A stretch of DNA of 64,000 bases from Stenotrophomonas sp. ATCM1_4 (GTDB taxonomy: Bacteria > Pseudomonadota > Gammaproteobacteria > Xanthomonadales > Xanthomonadaceae), in contig NZ_QPFB01000001.1 of NCBI RefSeq assembly GCF_004348115.1, positions 87,752 through 151,751 of the forward strand, written 5' to 3'. Below, one piece after another: positions 17,235-25,653 of this stretch. The notes under the pieces are model-generated. The model was given only the letters and a program-made list of their open reading frames with translations, made no database searches and was not told where the DNA came from. The translations under genes and the position numbers were made by a program. Position 1 is the stretch's first letter. Every line of letters starts with the position of its first letter.

Positions 17235-18101
17235 CTATCCCAGGCGTTCGATCAGAAAATCGATGAGCACGCGGATCTTCCGCGCCGGGTGTTGGGCTGA
17301 AGGTCGGACAACGTAGATACCGCCTTCCGGCGCCGGATAGCCCGCCATCACCTGGATCAGCGCACCCGATCGGAGATACTCGTCGATGAGGAAGTCTGGC
17401 AGCGCAGCGATGCCGAGCCCGGCAAGGGCGGCGGACACGATGGCGATACCGTTGTCCGCCTTGAACCGCCCCTGCGGATGCACGGTGATAGTCTTTTCGC
17501 CGTCGATGAAGCGCCAGCTTTCGGTACCCTGCATCAGCGCTTCATGCGCAGTCAGCTGCTGCGGCGTTTCCGGTGCGCCGTGCTGCGCGATGTACGATGG
17601 ACTCGCCACCAGCCTGCCGTTCAGCGGGGCGATTCGACGCGCGATTAGATTGGAATCGGCCAGGTAACCGACACGGATCGCACAGTCGAAGCCCTCCGCC
17701 ACGATGTCGACAAAGCGGTCGCTGTAGCGCGTATGCACTTGCAGCTGCGGATGCCGTTGTGCGAACTCCGCGAGGATCGGCGCCAGATGGGTGATGCCGA
17801 AGGTCGGCGGCGCGGCGATCCGCAGCAGGCCACGTAACTCGCCGCTGGGGAAGATCGCATCGCGCGCCATGTCCATCTCCACACAGATGCGGGCGGCGTA
17901 CTCGCGAAAGGTGCTACCGGCCTCGGTGAGCGCGGCGCCGCGGGTGGTCCTTGCCAGGAGTTGGGTGCCGAGTTCCGCCTCCAACCGCAGCAGGCGGCGG
18001 CTGACAATAGATTTCGCCACACCAAGCCGTCGCGCGGCAGGCGAAACACCTCCGGCTTCGGCGACTTCCACGAATGTCTGCAGGTCCTCGAAATCCATCA
18101 T
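17235..18101 (-). CDS. LysR-family transcriptional regulator
   Basis: A 288-residue LysR-type regulator with an N-terminal winged HTH (VSPAARRLGVAKSIVSRRL, residues 19-37) and a substrate-binding domain of the AaeR/DmlR-like group. Start chosen at the tandem ATGATG (18101/18098), preceded by GGGGAA. It is divergent from the isochorismatase-DoxX-pirin operon and two symmetric sites lie between them, so it is the probable regulator of that operon. The effector is unknown; similar clusters elsewhere respond to electrophilic or phenolic compounds, which is only suggestive here. Confidence 0.88.
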   Translation of the reverse strand: MMDFEDLQTFVEVAEAGGVSPAARRLGVAKSIVSRRLLRLEAELGTQLLARTTRGAALTEAGSTFREYAARICVEMDMARDAIFPSGELRGLLRIAAPPTFGITHLAPILAEFAQRHPQLQVHTRYSDRFVDIVAEGFDCAIRVGYLADSNLIARRIAPLNGRLVASPSYIAQHGAPETPQQLTAHEALMQGTESWRFIDGEKTITVHPQGRFKADNGIAIVSAALAGLGIAALPDFLIDEYLRSGALIQVMAGYPAPEGGIYVVRPSAQHPARKIRVLIDFLIERLG

Positions 18102-18135
18102 CGTTCCCCATTTAGCGACACAGATACTCACTTCT

Positions 18136-18148
18136 TACGCCTAGCGTA
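18136..18148. promoter_or_regulatory. LysR-type T-N11-A box
   Basis: TACGCCTAGCGTA is a perfect palindrome with 5-bp arms and a 3-bp centre, fitting the T-N11-A consensus of LysR recognition sites. It lies 35 bp upstream of the LysR start and 73 bp upstream of the divergent isochorismatase gene. Confidence 0.6.
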
Positions 18149-18154
18149 CCAATA

Positions 18155-18168
18155 ATTGCGACGGCAAT
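18155..18168. promoter_or_regulatory. Second symmetric site, candidate LysR activation site
   Basis: ATTGCGACGGCAAT pairs ATTGC with GCAAT around a 4-bp centre. Its centre is about 20 bp from that of the T-N11-A box, which matches the recognition-site/activation-site spacing of LysR operators, and it lies on the isochorismatase side. Confidence 0.45.
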
Positions 18169-18220
18169 CTGTCCTCACTGCGGCGCCACTCCGGCGCCAG
18201 CCATCCCGAGGAGATTCGCC

Positions 18221-18862
18221 ATGAACCACTCCCACGCTACCGATGTGTGGAAGTCCGAACAGGTCGCCCTGATCCTGATCGACTACCAGGCGGAAATGTT
18301 CGCCAACCTCCGTTCCGAAACCAGCCCTGAGCAAGTCGAGTTGAATACCCGGCTGCTGATCAAGATCGCGAAAGCGTTCGACATCCCCGTCGTGCTGAGC
18401 ACTGTCGGCGTTGAAATGGGCGTGAACGGCCCGACGCGCGCGTCGATTCAGGACGAGCTGCCGGGCATCCAAGTGATCGACCGCAGCTCGATGAATGCCT
18501 GGGACGATCCGGCCTTCCGCGCCGCCATCGAGAAGACCGGTCGCAAGCGCTTGGTCTTCGGTGCGCTGTTCACGGAGATCTGCCTGACGTTCCCGATGCT
18601 GGACGCCATGCGCGACGGCTATGACGCCATGTTCGTGGTCGATGCCGTCGGCGGCATGTCCCAGCTGGCACACCGCACCGCAGTGGAACGTTTGACCGCC
18701 GCAGGCGCCGTGCCGAACACCTCGCTCGCCCTGGTCACCGAACTGTTCCGCGACTGGCAATCGCCGCTGGCCGAGAAGGCACGCGAAGTCATCACGTGGT
18801 ACGTGCCGGAAGCGCAGAAGCTGTCGGCGGCATTGGCCAACCAGGCGGAGGTCTCAGCATGA
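18221..18862 (+). CDS. Isochorismatase-superfamily hydrolase, YcaC-like
   Basis: A 213-residue cysteine hydrolase of the isochorismatase superfamily. Asp21 (ALILIDYQ) and Cys121 (FTEICLTF) are the conserved catalytic residues. The segment SSMNAWDDPAF matches the YcaC subgroup, which lacks the usual lysine at that place, and the tail FRDWQSPLAEKAREVI is also YcaC-like. Biochemical roles of YcaC proteins are poorly defined. First gene of a tight operon: its TGA overlaps the DoxX ATG (ATGA). Probably controlled by the divergent LysR protein. Confidence 0.87.
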   Translation: MNHSHATDVWKSEQVALILIDYQAEMFANLRSETSPEQVELNTRLLIKIAKAFDIPVVLSTVGVEMGVNGPTRASIQDELPGIQVIDRSSMNAWDDPAFRAAIEKTGRKRLVFGALFTEICLTFPMLDAMRDGYDAMFVVDAVGGMSQLAHRTAVERLTAAGAVPNTSLALVTELFRDWQSPLAEKAREVITWYVPEAQKLSAALANQAEVSA

Positions 18863-19272
18863 ACACTCGTTCAACAGTCGCTGTCGCGCCTGGCCGTGGG
18901 ATCACGTTCGCTTCGTGGACGCTGCGCATCCTGGCCGCAGTCGCCTTCCTCACCGCAGGCAGCGCCAAGCTCGCCGCTGCGCCGATGATGGTGGCTGTCT
19001 TCGACCAGATCGGCATCGGCCAATGGTTCCGTGTGGTGACCGGCGTACTGGAAGTCGTCGGCGCCCTCGCCCTGTTGATCCGGCCCACGGCGGGACTCGC
19101 CGGCCTGATGCTCTCGGTCACGATGGCGTTCGGCGTGCTGACCCATCTTCTGCTCATTGGCGGCAGCCCGGTGCCCGCGCTTGCGCTGCTGTTGATCACC
19201 GCCGCCGTCGCATGGCTGGAACGCCGGCGCATCGCGCATACACTGCGCCCCCTGCGTAGGGTATGGGCATGA
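18859..19272 (+). CDS. DoxX-family membrane protein
   Basis: A 137-residue inner-membrane protein with four hydrophobic segments (about residues 17-37, 50-70, 73-93 and 97-117) and the DoxX hallmark FLTAGSAKL near residue 32. DoxX-like proteins are small quinone-reductase-like or stress-related membrane components of uncertain function. ATG at 18859 overlaps the isochorismatase stop by 4 bp, and its own stop overlaps the pirin ATG at 19269 the same way, so all three are translationally coupled. Confidence 0.85.
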   Translation: MNTRSTVAVAPGRGITFASWTLRILAAVAFLTAGSAKLAAAPMMVAVFDQIGIGQWFRVVTGVLEVVGALALLIRPTAGLAGLMLSVTMAFGVLTHLLLIGGSPVPALALLLITAAVAWLERRRIAHTLRPLRRVWA

Positions 19273-20183
19273 GCGCTGTAATGAAGTCGTCCCCGATGCC
19301 AGCTCAGCAGCATCCGTCGCCGCGGCTCATCGTCCATCGTACGCGCGGTCATAGTCACGGCCCGATTACGCGATTGATGAGTCCCTCCGATCTCGGCGGC
19401 GTGGTCAAGCCGTTCGTTTTCCTCGATCTCTTCGACGCGCAAGGCGCGGCCCTCCGAGGCATGACCGAGATGCCATTGCATCCGCATTCGGGCATCGCCA
19501 CGGTCACCGTTTTCACCGAGGGACGCGTGCGCTACGCCGATCCGGACGCAGGTACCGGAACGTTGGGGTACGGCGGCGTGGAATGGATGCGCGCTGGCGG
19601 CGGAGTCTGGCACGGCAAGGAAATGTCGCCCGACGACGTGCCGCGCATCCAAGGCTTTCAGTTGTGGCTGGCGCTACCCGCCGAACTTGAAAGCAGCGAA
19701 GCAGTTAGTCGCTACATCGAAGCACAGGACATGATGCAGGTCGGCCCCGTGCACGTCATCGTCGGCCAGCACGAGGGCGTGCAAAGCCTGGTGCCGGCAC
19801 CCGACGGCGTCAACTATCTGCTGGTAACGCTGCGCCCCGGTGAACGCTGGACGTATCGTCCGCCGAGCGGCCACGATGTGGGCTGGCTGGCGCTGGCCAA
19901 GGGACAGCTGGATGCCGGAACGCGGGTCGAGGCCGGAGAAATGGTGGTTTTCGAGCCGGGCGAAGTTCCGATCGTGCTGCAGGCCTCCGGCACTACGGAT
20001 GCAGTATTCGTGCTGGGCTCTGCCGCGCCGCATCCGCATCACTTGCATCTTGGCTCCTATTCGGTGCACACGTCCGAGCAGGCGCTTGAAGCCGGCGAAC
20101 GCCGCATCGCGGAGATTGGTCGCAGGCTGAAGGACGCCGGAGACCGCACCACTTCCGTTGGGACAGTGCCAGTGTTCCGCTGA
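19269..20183 (+). CDS. Pirin-family bicupin protein
   Basis: A 304-residue pirin. The metal-binding cupin motifs are PLHPHSGIATVT and GGGVWHGKEMS, matching the His-x-His and His...Glu ligands of the family, and the C-terminal cupin is present. Bacterial pirins include quercetin 2,3-dioxygenases and regulators of pyruvate dehydrogenase; the substrate here is unknown. ATG at 19269 is chosen for its ATGA overlap with the DoxX stop; ATG at 19263 is also possible. Last gene of the LysR-controlled operon, followed by a strong hairpin. Confidence 0.88.
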   Translation: MSAVMKSSPMPAQQHPSPRLIVHRTRGHSHGPITRLMSPSDLGGVVKPFVFLDLFDAQGAALRGMTEMPLHPHSGIATVTVFTEGRVRYADPDAGTGTLGYGGVEWMRAGGGVWHGKEMSPDDVPRIQGFQLWLALPAELESSEAVSRYIEAQDMMQVGPVHVIVGQHEGVQSLVPAPDGVNYLLVTLRPGERWTYRPPSGHDVGWLALAKGQLDAGTRVEAGEMVVFEPGEVPIVLQASGTTDAVFVLGSAAPHPHHLHLGSYSVHTSEQALEAGERRIAEIGRRLKDAGDRTTSVGTVPVFR

Positions 20184-20240
20184 AAGATGGGTTGTCTGAT
20201 TGCGTGATCGAATTTCGCAATCTGCACATCGAGGCAAGTT

Positions 20241-20266
20241 GAAGCGGACATCACGATGTCCGCTTC
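20241..20266 (+). terminator. Strong hairpin downstream of the pirin operon
   Basis: GAAGCGGACAT (20241-20251) pairs perfectly with ATGTCCGCTTC (20256-20266) around a CACG tetraloop. No T-run follows, so it may stabilise or end the transcript only partly. Its right arm is also the start of the 25-bp element at 20256-20280, giving a possible alternative fold. Confidence 0.5.
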
Positions 20267-20280
20267 TGGCCGGAAGCAGA
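20256..20280 (+). repeat. 25-bp element, right copy
   Basis: Starts ATGTCCGCTTCTGG and ends CGGAAGCAGA. It matches the minus-strand reading of 16455-16479 at 20 of 25 positions and carries an internal GCTTC/GAAGC hairpin. Together the two copies bracket the accessory block. Confidence 0.6.
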
Positions 20281-20465
20281 TTTGGAAGATCAAATCAAGA
20301 CCGGGGTCACGCCGCTGGGCACCGGATATGACCAGCGCCGCATTGCAGTCCATACCCAACGCTTCCAGAATCAAGCGGCGGCAAGTGCACGGTCCACCCG
20401 CTAACTGGCCGCACACGCACATGCAATGAATACCTCAACTCATCACCAACGGAAAGTCGGGTCAC

Positions 20466-20870
20466 ATGCTCAAGATCGTGGTTGCTGCAGCATTCCTGTT
20501 GACCGCCAACAGCGCACTGGCGCGTGATCGCCCGATCCAATCGTGCGAGAAGGCGCCGCTTCTGGCAGAAATCCAGAAACGTGTCCCCGACCACGTCATC
20601 GGTGAATCGGCCGACGTGAAGCCTGCGCCGGTGGGGAAGCTGCCGGCGTTTCCCCGTGGCATTTGGATGCGTTCGGGGAGCAGCCTGACCTGTGTCGTGG
20701 TGGCGCTGGATGCGGCAGGAACACCGCAGGATGCCGTCGTCTCCTATCCGTCCCGGTTCGCGTTGACCGAGCAGGAGAAGCAGATGGTGCTGTCCGTCCA
20801 ATGGACGCCGGCGCAGGTCGGTGGGCAGGCGCGGCCGTCGCTGGTCTCGATGGATTTCCAGACGCGCTGA
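20466..20870 (+). CDS. Small secreted protein, possibly TonB C-terminal-like
   Basis: A 134-residue protein with a signal peptide (MLKIVVAAAFLLTANSALA). The mature part ends in a pattern that resembles the TonB C-terminal fold: a strand (LTCVVVALDAAGTPQDAVV), a helix-like FALTEQEKQMVLSVQW, then TPAQVGGQARPSLVSMDF. Such stand-alone domains occur in xanthomonad periplasmic proteins. Two cysteines (residues 27 and about 75) could form a disulfide. The TonB similarity is an inference from the pattern. No operon partner. Confidence 0.65.
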   Translation: MLKIVVAAAFLLTANSALARDRPIQSCEKAPLLAEIQKRVPDHVIGESADVKPAPVGKLPAFPRGIWMRSGSSLTCVVVALDAAGTPQDAVVSYPSRFALTEQEKQMVLSVQWTPAQVGGQARPSLVSMDFQTR

Positions 20871-21042
20871 CGAGCGGCTCGCTTCCCGGTGAACAGCCGG
20901 GTCGCTGCGCAAACCGCTTCTGCGCGACCTGCGCAGTCTGTGTGGAAGAAACACATCGACGCGGGCGCTGGCTCGCCCGCCCCGGTGATCGTGCGCCACC
21001 TGCATCGCCTCTCCGAGGCAATACAGGCGGCGCATCATCGGC

Positions 21043-24000
21043 TTACGCCATCTGCACGATATGCAGTGCCTTCGGGTTGCGCCACGTTGCCAGCAGCGCC
21101 GCTTCGCGGGCCTTGGCTTCGTGCAGGTGCGCTTCCTTTACGTGGCCGTAGCCGCGGATGTGCTCGGGGATGCTGGCGATGTCCACCGCCAGCGCCAGCC
21201 GGCGCGCATCCAGCCCGCCCAGCAGTTCCTGCAGGGTCTTCTCGTAGTCGGCGATCAGCTGGCGTTCGCCACGGCGTTCCTCGGTGTAGCCGAAGACGTC
21301 GAAGCGGCCGCCGCGCAGGCCCTTGAGCTTGGCCAGCAGGCCGAAGGCCTTGAACATCCACGGGCCGTACTCCTTCTTCAGCAGCTGGCCCTGCTCGTCG
21401 CGCTTGGCGAACAGCGGTGGCGCCAGGTGGAAACGCACCTGGTAGTCGCCCTCGAATTGCTGCTGCACGCGCTTGATGAAGTCGCCGCTGGTGTACAGGC
21501 GGGCCACTTCGTATTCGTCCTTGTAGGCCATCAGCTTGAAGAAGTAGCGCGACACCGCCTCGGTCAGCGCGGTGCTGCCCGGCACGGCCTGCTGCTCGGC
21601 GCTGCGCACCGCATCGACCAGCGTGCGGTAGCGCTTGGCGTAGGCCGCGTCCTGGTAGTCGGTGAGGAAGGCACTGCGGCGCGCGACCAGCTCGTCGAGC
21701 GAGCGCGACAGGCGGCCGTCGTCCAGCGCGGCGAAGGTGGCTTCGCCATTGGCCGGGCCGGCGGCGGGCAGGCCGCGCACCTCCGGTTCGTTGCCGGGGT
21801 TGCGCGGTGCCGACGGCGCGCCGGCCTCGCTGCCTTCCCATTCGCCCGGCGGCAGTTCATGCAATGCACCCGGCGTGCGTTCGGCCTGGGTCGGCGCGTT
21901 GCGCACCAGCCCGGCGGCCTGCTGCACGGCCTGCGGATCAATCGCCGCCAGCCGGCCCCAGGCGAACGCCTTCTGGTTCATCTCGATGGCCGCGCCATTG
22001 AGTTCCACCGCGCGCATCAGCGATTCCAGCGACAGCGGCACCAGGCCCTGTTGCCAGGCAAAGCCGAGGATGAACAGGTTGGCGGCGATCGCGTCGCCGA
22101 GCAGCGCGGTGGCCAGCTGGGTGGCGTCGAGCAGGATCGGGTCACGCCCGCCCAGTGCCACCTTCACGCCGGCGATGATGTCGGCCGCCGGGAACTGCAT
22201 GTCCGGGTGCGTGGTGAACGTGCCGGGCATGGCTTCGTAGGTGTTGAGTACCACCTGCGAGCGCTCGGCGCGCACCTTGGACAGCGCCCAGTAGTCGTTG
22301 ACCACCACCATGTCGCAGCCCAGCACCAGGTCCGCTTCGCCGGCGGCGATGCGCACGGCGTGGATGTCGGCCGGGGTGTGGGCGATGCGGATGTGGGTGG
22401 TGACCGCGCCGCCCTTCTGCGCCAGGCCGGTCTGGTCGAGCACGCTGGCGCCCTTGCCTTCCAGGTGGCCGGCCATGCCCAGCAGCGCGCCGATGGTGAC
22501 CACGCCGGTGCCGCCGACGCCGGTGATCAGGATGTTCCAGGGCTGGGACAGGTCAGTGCGGAACGCCGGGGTCGGCAGGTTGTCGAGCAGGCTGGCCGCA
22601 TCGCTCTTCTTGCCCTTGCGCAGCTGGCCACCGTGCACGGTGACGAAGCTCGGGCAGAAACCAGTGGTGCAGGAGAAATCCTTGTTGCAGTTGGACTGGT
22701 CGATGTCGCGCTTGCGGCCGAACTCGGTTTCCTTCGGCAGCACCGACACGCAGAAACTCTTTTCGCCGCAATCGCCGCAGCCTTCGCAGACCAGCGAGTT
22801 GATCAGCGTGCGCTTGGGCGGGTCGACCAGCTTGCCGCGCTTGCGGCGGCGGCGCTTCTCGGTGGCACAGGTCTGCTCGTAGATCAGGATGCTGGTGCCC
22901 TTCACCGTACGCAGCTGCTTCTGCACGGCGTCCAGCTCGGCGCGGTCGTGGAACTCCACGTCGGACGGGAACTCGTGGCGACGCGACTTCCATTTCTCGA
23001 TGTCGTCGGACAGCAGCACGATGGTGTACACGCCCTCGGCGCGCATCTGGTGGGCGATCTGCGGCACGGTCAGGGTGCCGTCCACCGGCTGCCCGCCGGT
23101 CATCGCCACCGCATCGTTGTAGAGGATCTTGTAGGTGATGTTGACGCCGGCGGCGATCGCCTGGCGGATCGCCAGCGAGCCGCTGTGGAAGTAGGTGCCG
23201 TCACCGAGGTTCTGGAACACGTGCTTGGTGTCGGTGAAGGCGGCCTGCCCGGCCCAGGTGACGCCTTCGCCGCCCATGTGGGTGAAGGTGTCGGTGTCGC
23301 GGTCCATCCACGTCACCATGTAATGGCAGCCAATGCCGGCCATCGCACGCGAGCCTTCCGGCACGTTGGTGGAGGTGTTGTGCGGGCAACCGGAGCAATA
23401 ATGCGGCACGCGCGGGAACTGCGCGCGCGGCAGCGCCATCTCCGCTTCCTTCTCGTCCATCCAGCGCAGGCGCTGCTCGATCGATTCGGTGTTGAAGAAC
23501 TGCTGGATGCGGCGGCCGATCACGCCGGCGATGGTGGCCGGGGTGAGTTCGCCGGTGGACGGCAGGATCCATTCGCCCTGCTCGTCGTACTTGCCGACGA
23601 TGGACGGGCGCGCGCCCCAGCTGGCCGGCCAGTTGTAGAAGTACTCCTTCATCTGCCGCTCGATGAAGGCCTTCTTCTCCTCCACCACGACGATGTCCTG
23701 CAAGCCGCGTGCGAACGCGGCGATGCCCTGCGGTTCCAGCGGCCAGGTCATGCCGACCTTGTACACGCGGATGCCGATCTGCGCGCAGGCCTTCTCGTCC
23801 AGGCCCAGGTACTCCAGCGCCTGCAGCACGTCCAGGTAGCTCTTGCCGGTGGTGACGATGCCCAGCCGCGCGTTTGGCGCGTCCATCACCACCTTGTCGA
23901 TGCCGTTGGCGCGGGCGAAGGCCTGCGCGGCCTTCACCGCATAGCGGTGCAGGCGCATCTCCTGTTCCATCGGCGGGTCCGGCCAGCGGATGTTGAGCCC

Positions 24001-24753
24001 GGCCGGCGGCATCTCGAAGTCTTCCGGCAGCACGATACGGCGTGCGAACGGGTCCACGTCCACCGATGCGGAGGATTCCACCGTCTCGGCGATGGTCTTG
24101 AAGCCGATCCAGCGGCCGGTGTAGCGGCTCATCGCCCAGCCGACCAGGCCCATGTCCAGGATGTCCTGCACCCCGGCCGGGTTCAGCACCGGCATCATCG
24201 CGCTGACGAACTCCTCCTCGCTGCCATGCGGCAGGGTCGAGCTGCGGCAGGCATGGTCGTCGGCGGCCAGCGCCAATACACCGCCGTGCCTGGAGGTGCC
24301 GGCGGCATTGCCGTGCTTGAACACGTCGCCGCAGCGGTCCACGCCCGGGCCCTTGCCGTACCACATGCCGAACACGCCATCGACGTTGGCGCCGGGGAAC
24401 AGGTTGGTCTGCTGGGTGCCCCAGACCATGGTCGCGCCGAGGTCCTCGTTGAGGCCGGGCACGAACTTCACCTTGGCTGCTTCCAGGTGCTTGCGCGCAC
24501 GCCACAGCTCCAGGTCGAAGCCGCCCAGCGGCGAGCCACGATAGCCGCTGATGAAGCCGCCGGTGTTCAGCCCCGCCGCCAGGTCACGCTGCTGCTGCAT
24601 CAGCGGCAGCCGTACCAGTGCCTGTACCCCGCTCAGGTAGATGCGGCCGTCGGTGCGCGTGTACTTGTGGTCCAGCGTGTAGTCGCGGTCGCGGACCCCG
24701 ATCAGCGGGTCATTGGCGGACGCGGGCGAGGTAAGTTCGGCAGTGCTGGTCAT
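21043..24753 (-). CDS. Indolepyruvate ferredoxin oxidoreductase family protein (fused subunits)
   Basis: A 1236-residue fusion of the alpha and beta parts of 2-oxoacid:ferredoxin oxidoreductases, of the single-chain proteobacterial type. A thiamine-diphosphate segment lies near residues 515-555 (GDGTYFHSGSLAIRQA, YNDAVAMTGGQP), a cysteine-rich cluster near 650-700 (VCEGCGDCGEKSFC, NKDFSCTTGFCPSF), and the gamma-type domain starts near 743 (TGVGGTGVVTIGALLG). Known relatives oxidatively decarboxylate aryl or branched 2-oxoacids to acyl-CoA. ATG at 24753 gives the family N terminus; no strong ribosome site is seen. It stands alone. Confidence 0.92.
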   Translation of the reverse strand: MTSTAELTSPASANDPLIGVRDRDYTLDHKYTRTDGRIYLSGVQALVRLPLMQQQRDLAAGLNTGGFISGYRGSPLGGFDLELWRARKHLEAAKVKFVPGLNEDLGATMVWGTQQTNLFPGANVDGVFGMWYGKGPGVDRCGDVFKHGNAAGTSRHGGVLALAADDHACRSSTLPHGSEEEFVSAMMPVLNPAGVQDILDMGLVGWAMSRYTGRWIGFKTIAETVESSASVDVDPFARRIVLPEDFEMPPAGLNIRWPDPPMEQEMRLHRYAVKAAQAFARANGIDKVVMDAPNARLGIVTTGKSYLDVLQALEYLGLDEKACAQIGIRVYKVGMTWPLEPQGIAAFARGLQDIVVVEEKKAFIERQMKEYFYNWPASWGARPSIVGKYDEQGEWILPSTGELTPATIAGVIGRRIQQFFNTESIEQRLRWMDEKEAEMALPRAQFPRVPHYCSGCPHNTSTNVPEGSRAMAGIGCHYMVTWMDRDTDTFTHMGGEGVTWAGQAAFTDTKHVFQNLGDGTYFHSGSLAIRQAIAAGVNITYKILYNDAVAMTGGQPVDGTLTVPQIAHQMRAEGVYTIVLLSDDIEKWKSRRHEFPSDVEFHDRAELDAVQKQLRTVKGTSILIYEQTCATEKRRRRKRGKLVDPPKRTLINSLVCEGCGDCGEKSFCVSVLPKETEFGRKRDIDQSNCNKDFSCTTGFCPSFVTVHGGQLRKGKKSDAASLLDNLPTPAFRTDLSQPWNILITGVGGTGVVTIGALLGMAGHLEGKGASVLDQTGLAQKGGAVTTHIRIAHTPADIHAVRIAAGEADLVLGCDMVVVNDYWALSKVRAERSQVVLNTYEAMPGTFTTHPDMQFPAADIIAGVKVALGGRDPILLDATQLATALLGDAIAANLFILGFAWQQGLVPLSLESLMRAVELNGAAIEMNQKAFAWGRLAAIDPQAVQQAAGLVRNAPTQAERTPGALHELPPGEWEGSEAGAPSAPRNPGNEPEVRGLPAAGPANGEATFAALDDGRLSRSLDELVARRSAFLTDYQDAAYAKRYRTLVDAVRSAEQQAVPGSTALTEAVSRYFFKLMAYKDEYEVARLYTSGDFIKRVQQQFEGDYQVRFHLAPPLFAKRDEQGQLLKKEYGPWMFKAFGLLAKLKGLRGGRFDVFGYTEERRGERQLIADYEKTLQELLGGLDARRLALAVDIASIPEHIRGYGHVKEAHLHEAKAREAALLATWRNPKALHIVQMA

Positions 24754-24926
24754 GGCTGGCCCATTGCAAAAAACGGCTGGCGGCTGGCGCCGCTGGCGGC
24801 GCGCGTGGCAGCCGGCGATTGTAGCAGTGGCCGTTTCAGCCCCCCCCTGCTGCAATCGCACACGGGCCGCCTTGCGGGTTAGGATCGGGGGCTGGATGTG
24901 AAAATCGGGATACGGGGATTGCTGTG

Positions 24927-25562
24927 ATGGGGATGATCAGGCGTCTGGTCGCCGGCACCGTGCTGGCCGGGCTGTTGTTTTCCAATGCATGGGCCGAAGG
25001 CCTTCCGAAGATCAACGAGTTCTATTTCGACGAGGACACGGCGGCCAAGCCGATCCAGGCGGTGCCGCCGGAGCAGGCCGACGTGGTGGACCAGCTGATG
25101 AAGCTGCGCGAGCGCGGCCGCAAGGGGCTGGAAGCGACCGTGCAGCTGGCCAGCATCGCCTATGCCGAGGGCCGCGATGAACTGGGGGCCAAGCTGTACC
25201 AGGAAGCCTATGCGACGGTGAGCGAGTCTTCGGTGCAGATGCGCGGCCTGCGCTGGAACCAGGGCTGGGACCTGTATCGCCGGGGCGAGGTCGATGCCGC
25301 CCTGGGCCTGTGGACGCGCGCGGCCGAGAGTGCGCGCGGCAACCCCGGCTGGCTGCCGCCGACCCTGGCGCTGGCACTGTGGAAGCAGGGCAACAAGGCC
25401 GATGCGCTGGCCTGGTATGCCGCCGCCGTGCGTACCGAGCCCACCCAATGGGGCAGCAGCGCCGAGTTCGCGCGCCTGTTGCCGGCCTGGACCGATGCCG
25501 AGCGCGCGCAGCTGGCCGAGGTGCAGCAGGCCTGGGCGGCCAATCCGCCGGCCTGGCCCTGA
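24927..25562 (+). CDS. Exported TPR-like protein of unknown function
   Basis: A 211-residue protein with a signal peptide (MGMIRRLVAGTVLAGLLFSN, cleaved after AWA). The mature part is helical, with Ala-rich repeats typical of TPR/Sel1-like scaffolds (for example WDLYRRGEVDAALGLWTRAA and LALWKQGNKADALAWYAAAV). ATG at 24927 is used; a GTG lies one codon earlier. No close family is recognised. A GC-rich hairpin follows the gene. Confidence 0.7.
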   Translation: MGMIRRLVAGTVLAGLLFSNAWAEGLPKINEFYFDEDTAAKPIQAVPPEQADVVDQLMKLRERGRKGLEATVQLASIAYAEGRDELGAKLYQEAYATVSESSVQMRGLRWNQGWDLYRRGEVDAALGLWTRAAESARGNPGWLPPTLALALWKQGNKADALAWYAAAVRTEPTQWGSSAEFARLLPAWTDAERAQLAEVQQAWAANPPAWP

Positions 25563-25567
25563 CCACC

Positions 25568-25592
25568 GCCCCGCCCGCAGGCCGGGCGGGGC
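25568..25592 (+). terminator. Probable Rho-independent terminator
   Basis: GCCCCGCCCG (25568-25577) pairs with CGGGCGGGGC (25583-25592) around a 5-nt loop, directly after the TPR-like gene. Only two T residues follow, so efficiency is uncertain. Confidence 0.55.
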
Positions 25593-25653
25593 TTGACCAC
25601 ATCCGGACGATTGCCGATTCCAATGGCGCGGCCCGGCAGGGCATGCTTGCGGC

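Noticed and set aside
16247..20465. The accessory block considered as a prophage or integrative element
   Set aside because: No integrase, transposase, structural phage gene, tRNA or long terminal repeat was found; only short 25-bp inverted elements flank it.
21061..24882. A very long open frame (about 1270 codons) on the plus strand, antisense to the indolepyruvate oxidoreductase
   Set aside because: Long antisense frames arise from GC-biased codon usage. The minus-strand product has full family motifs; the plus-strand product has none.
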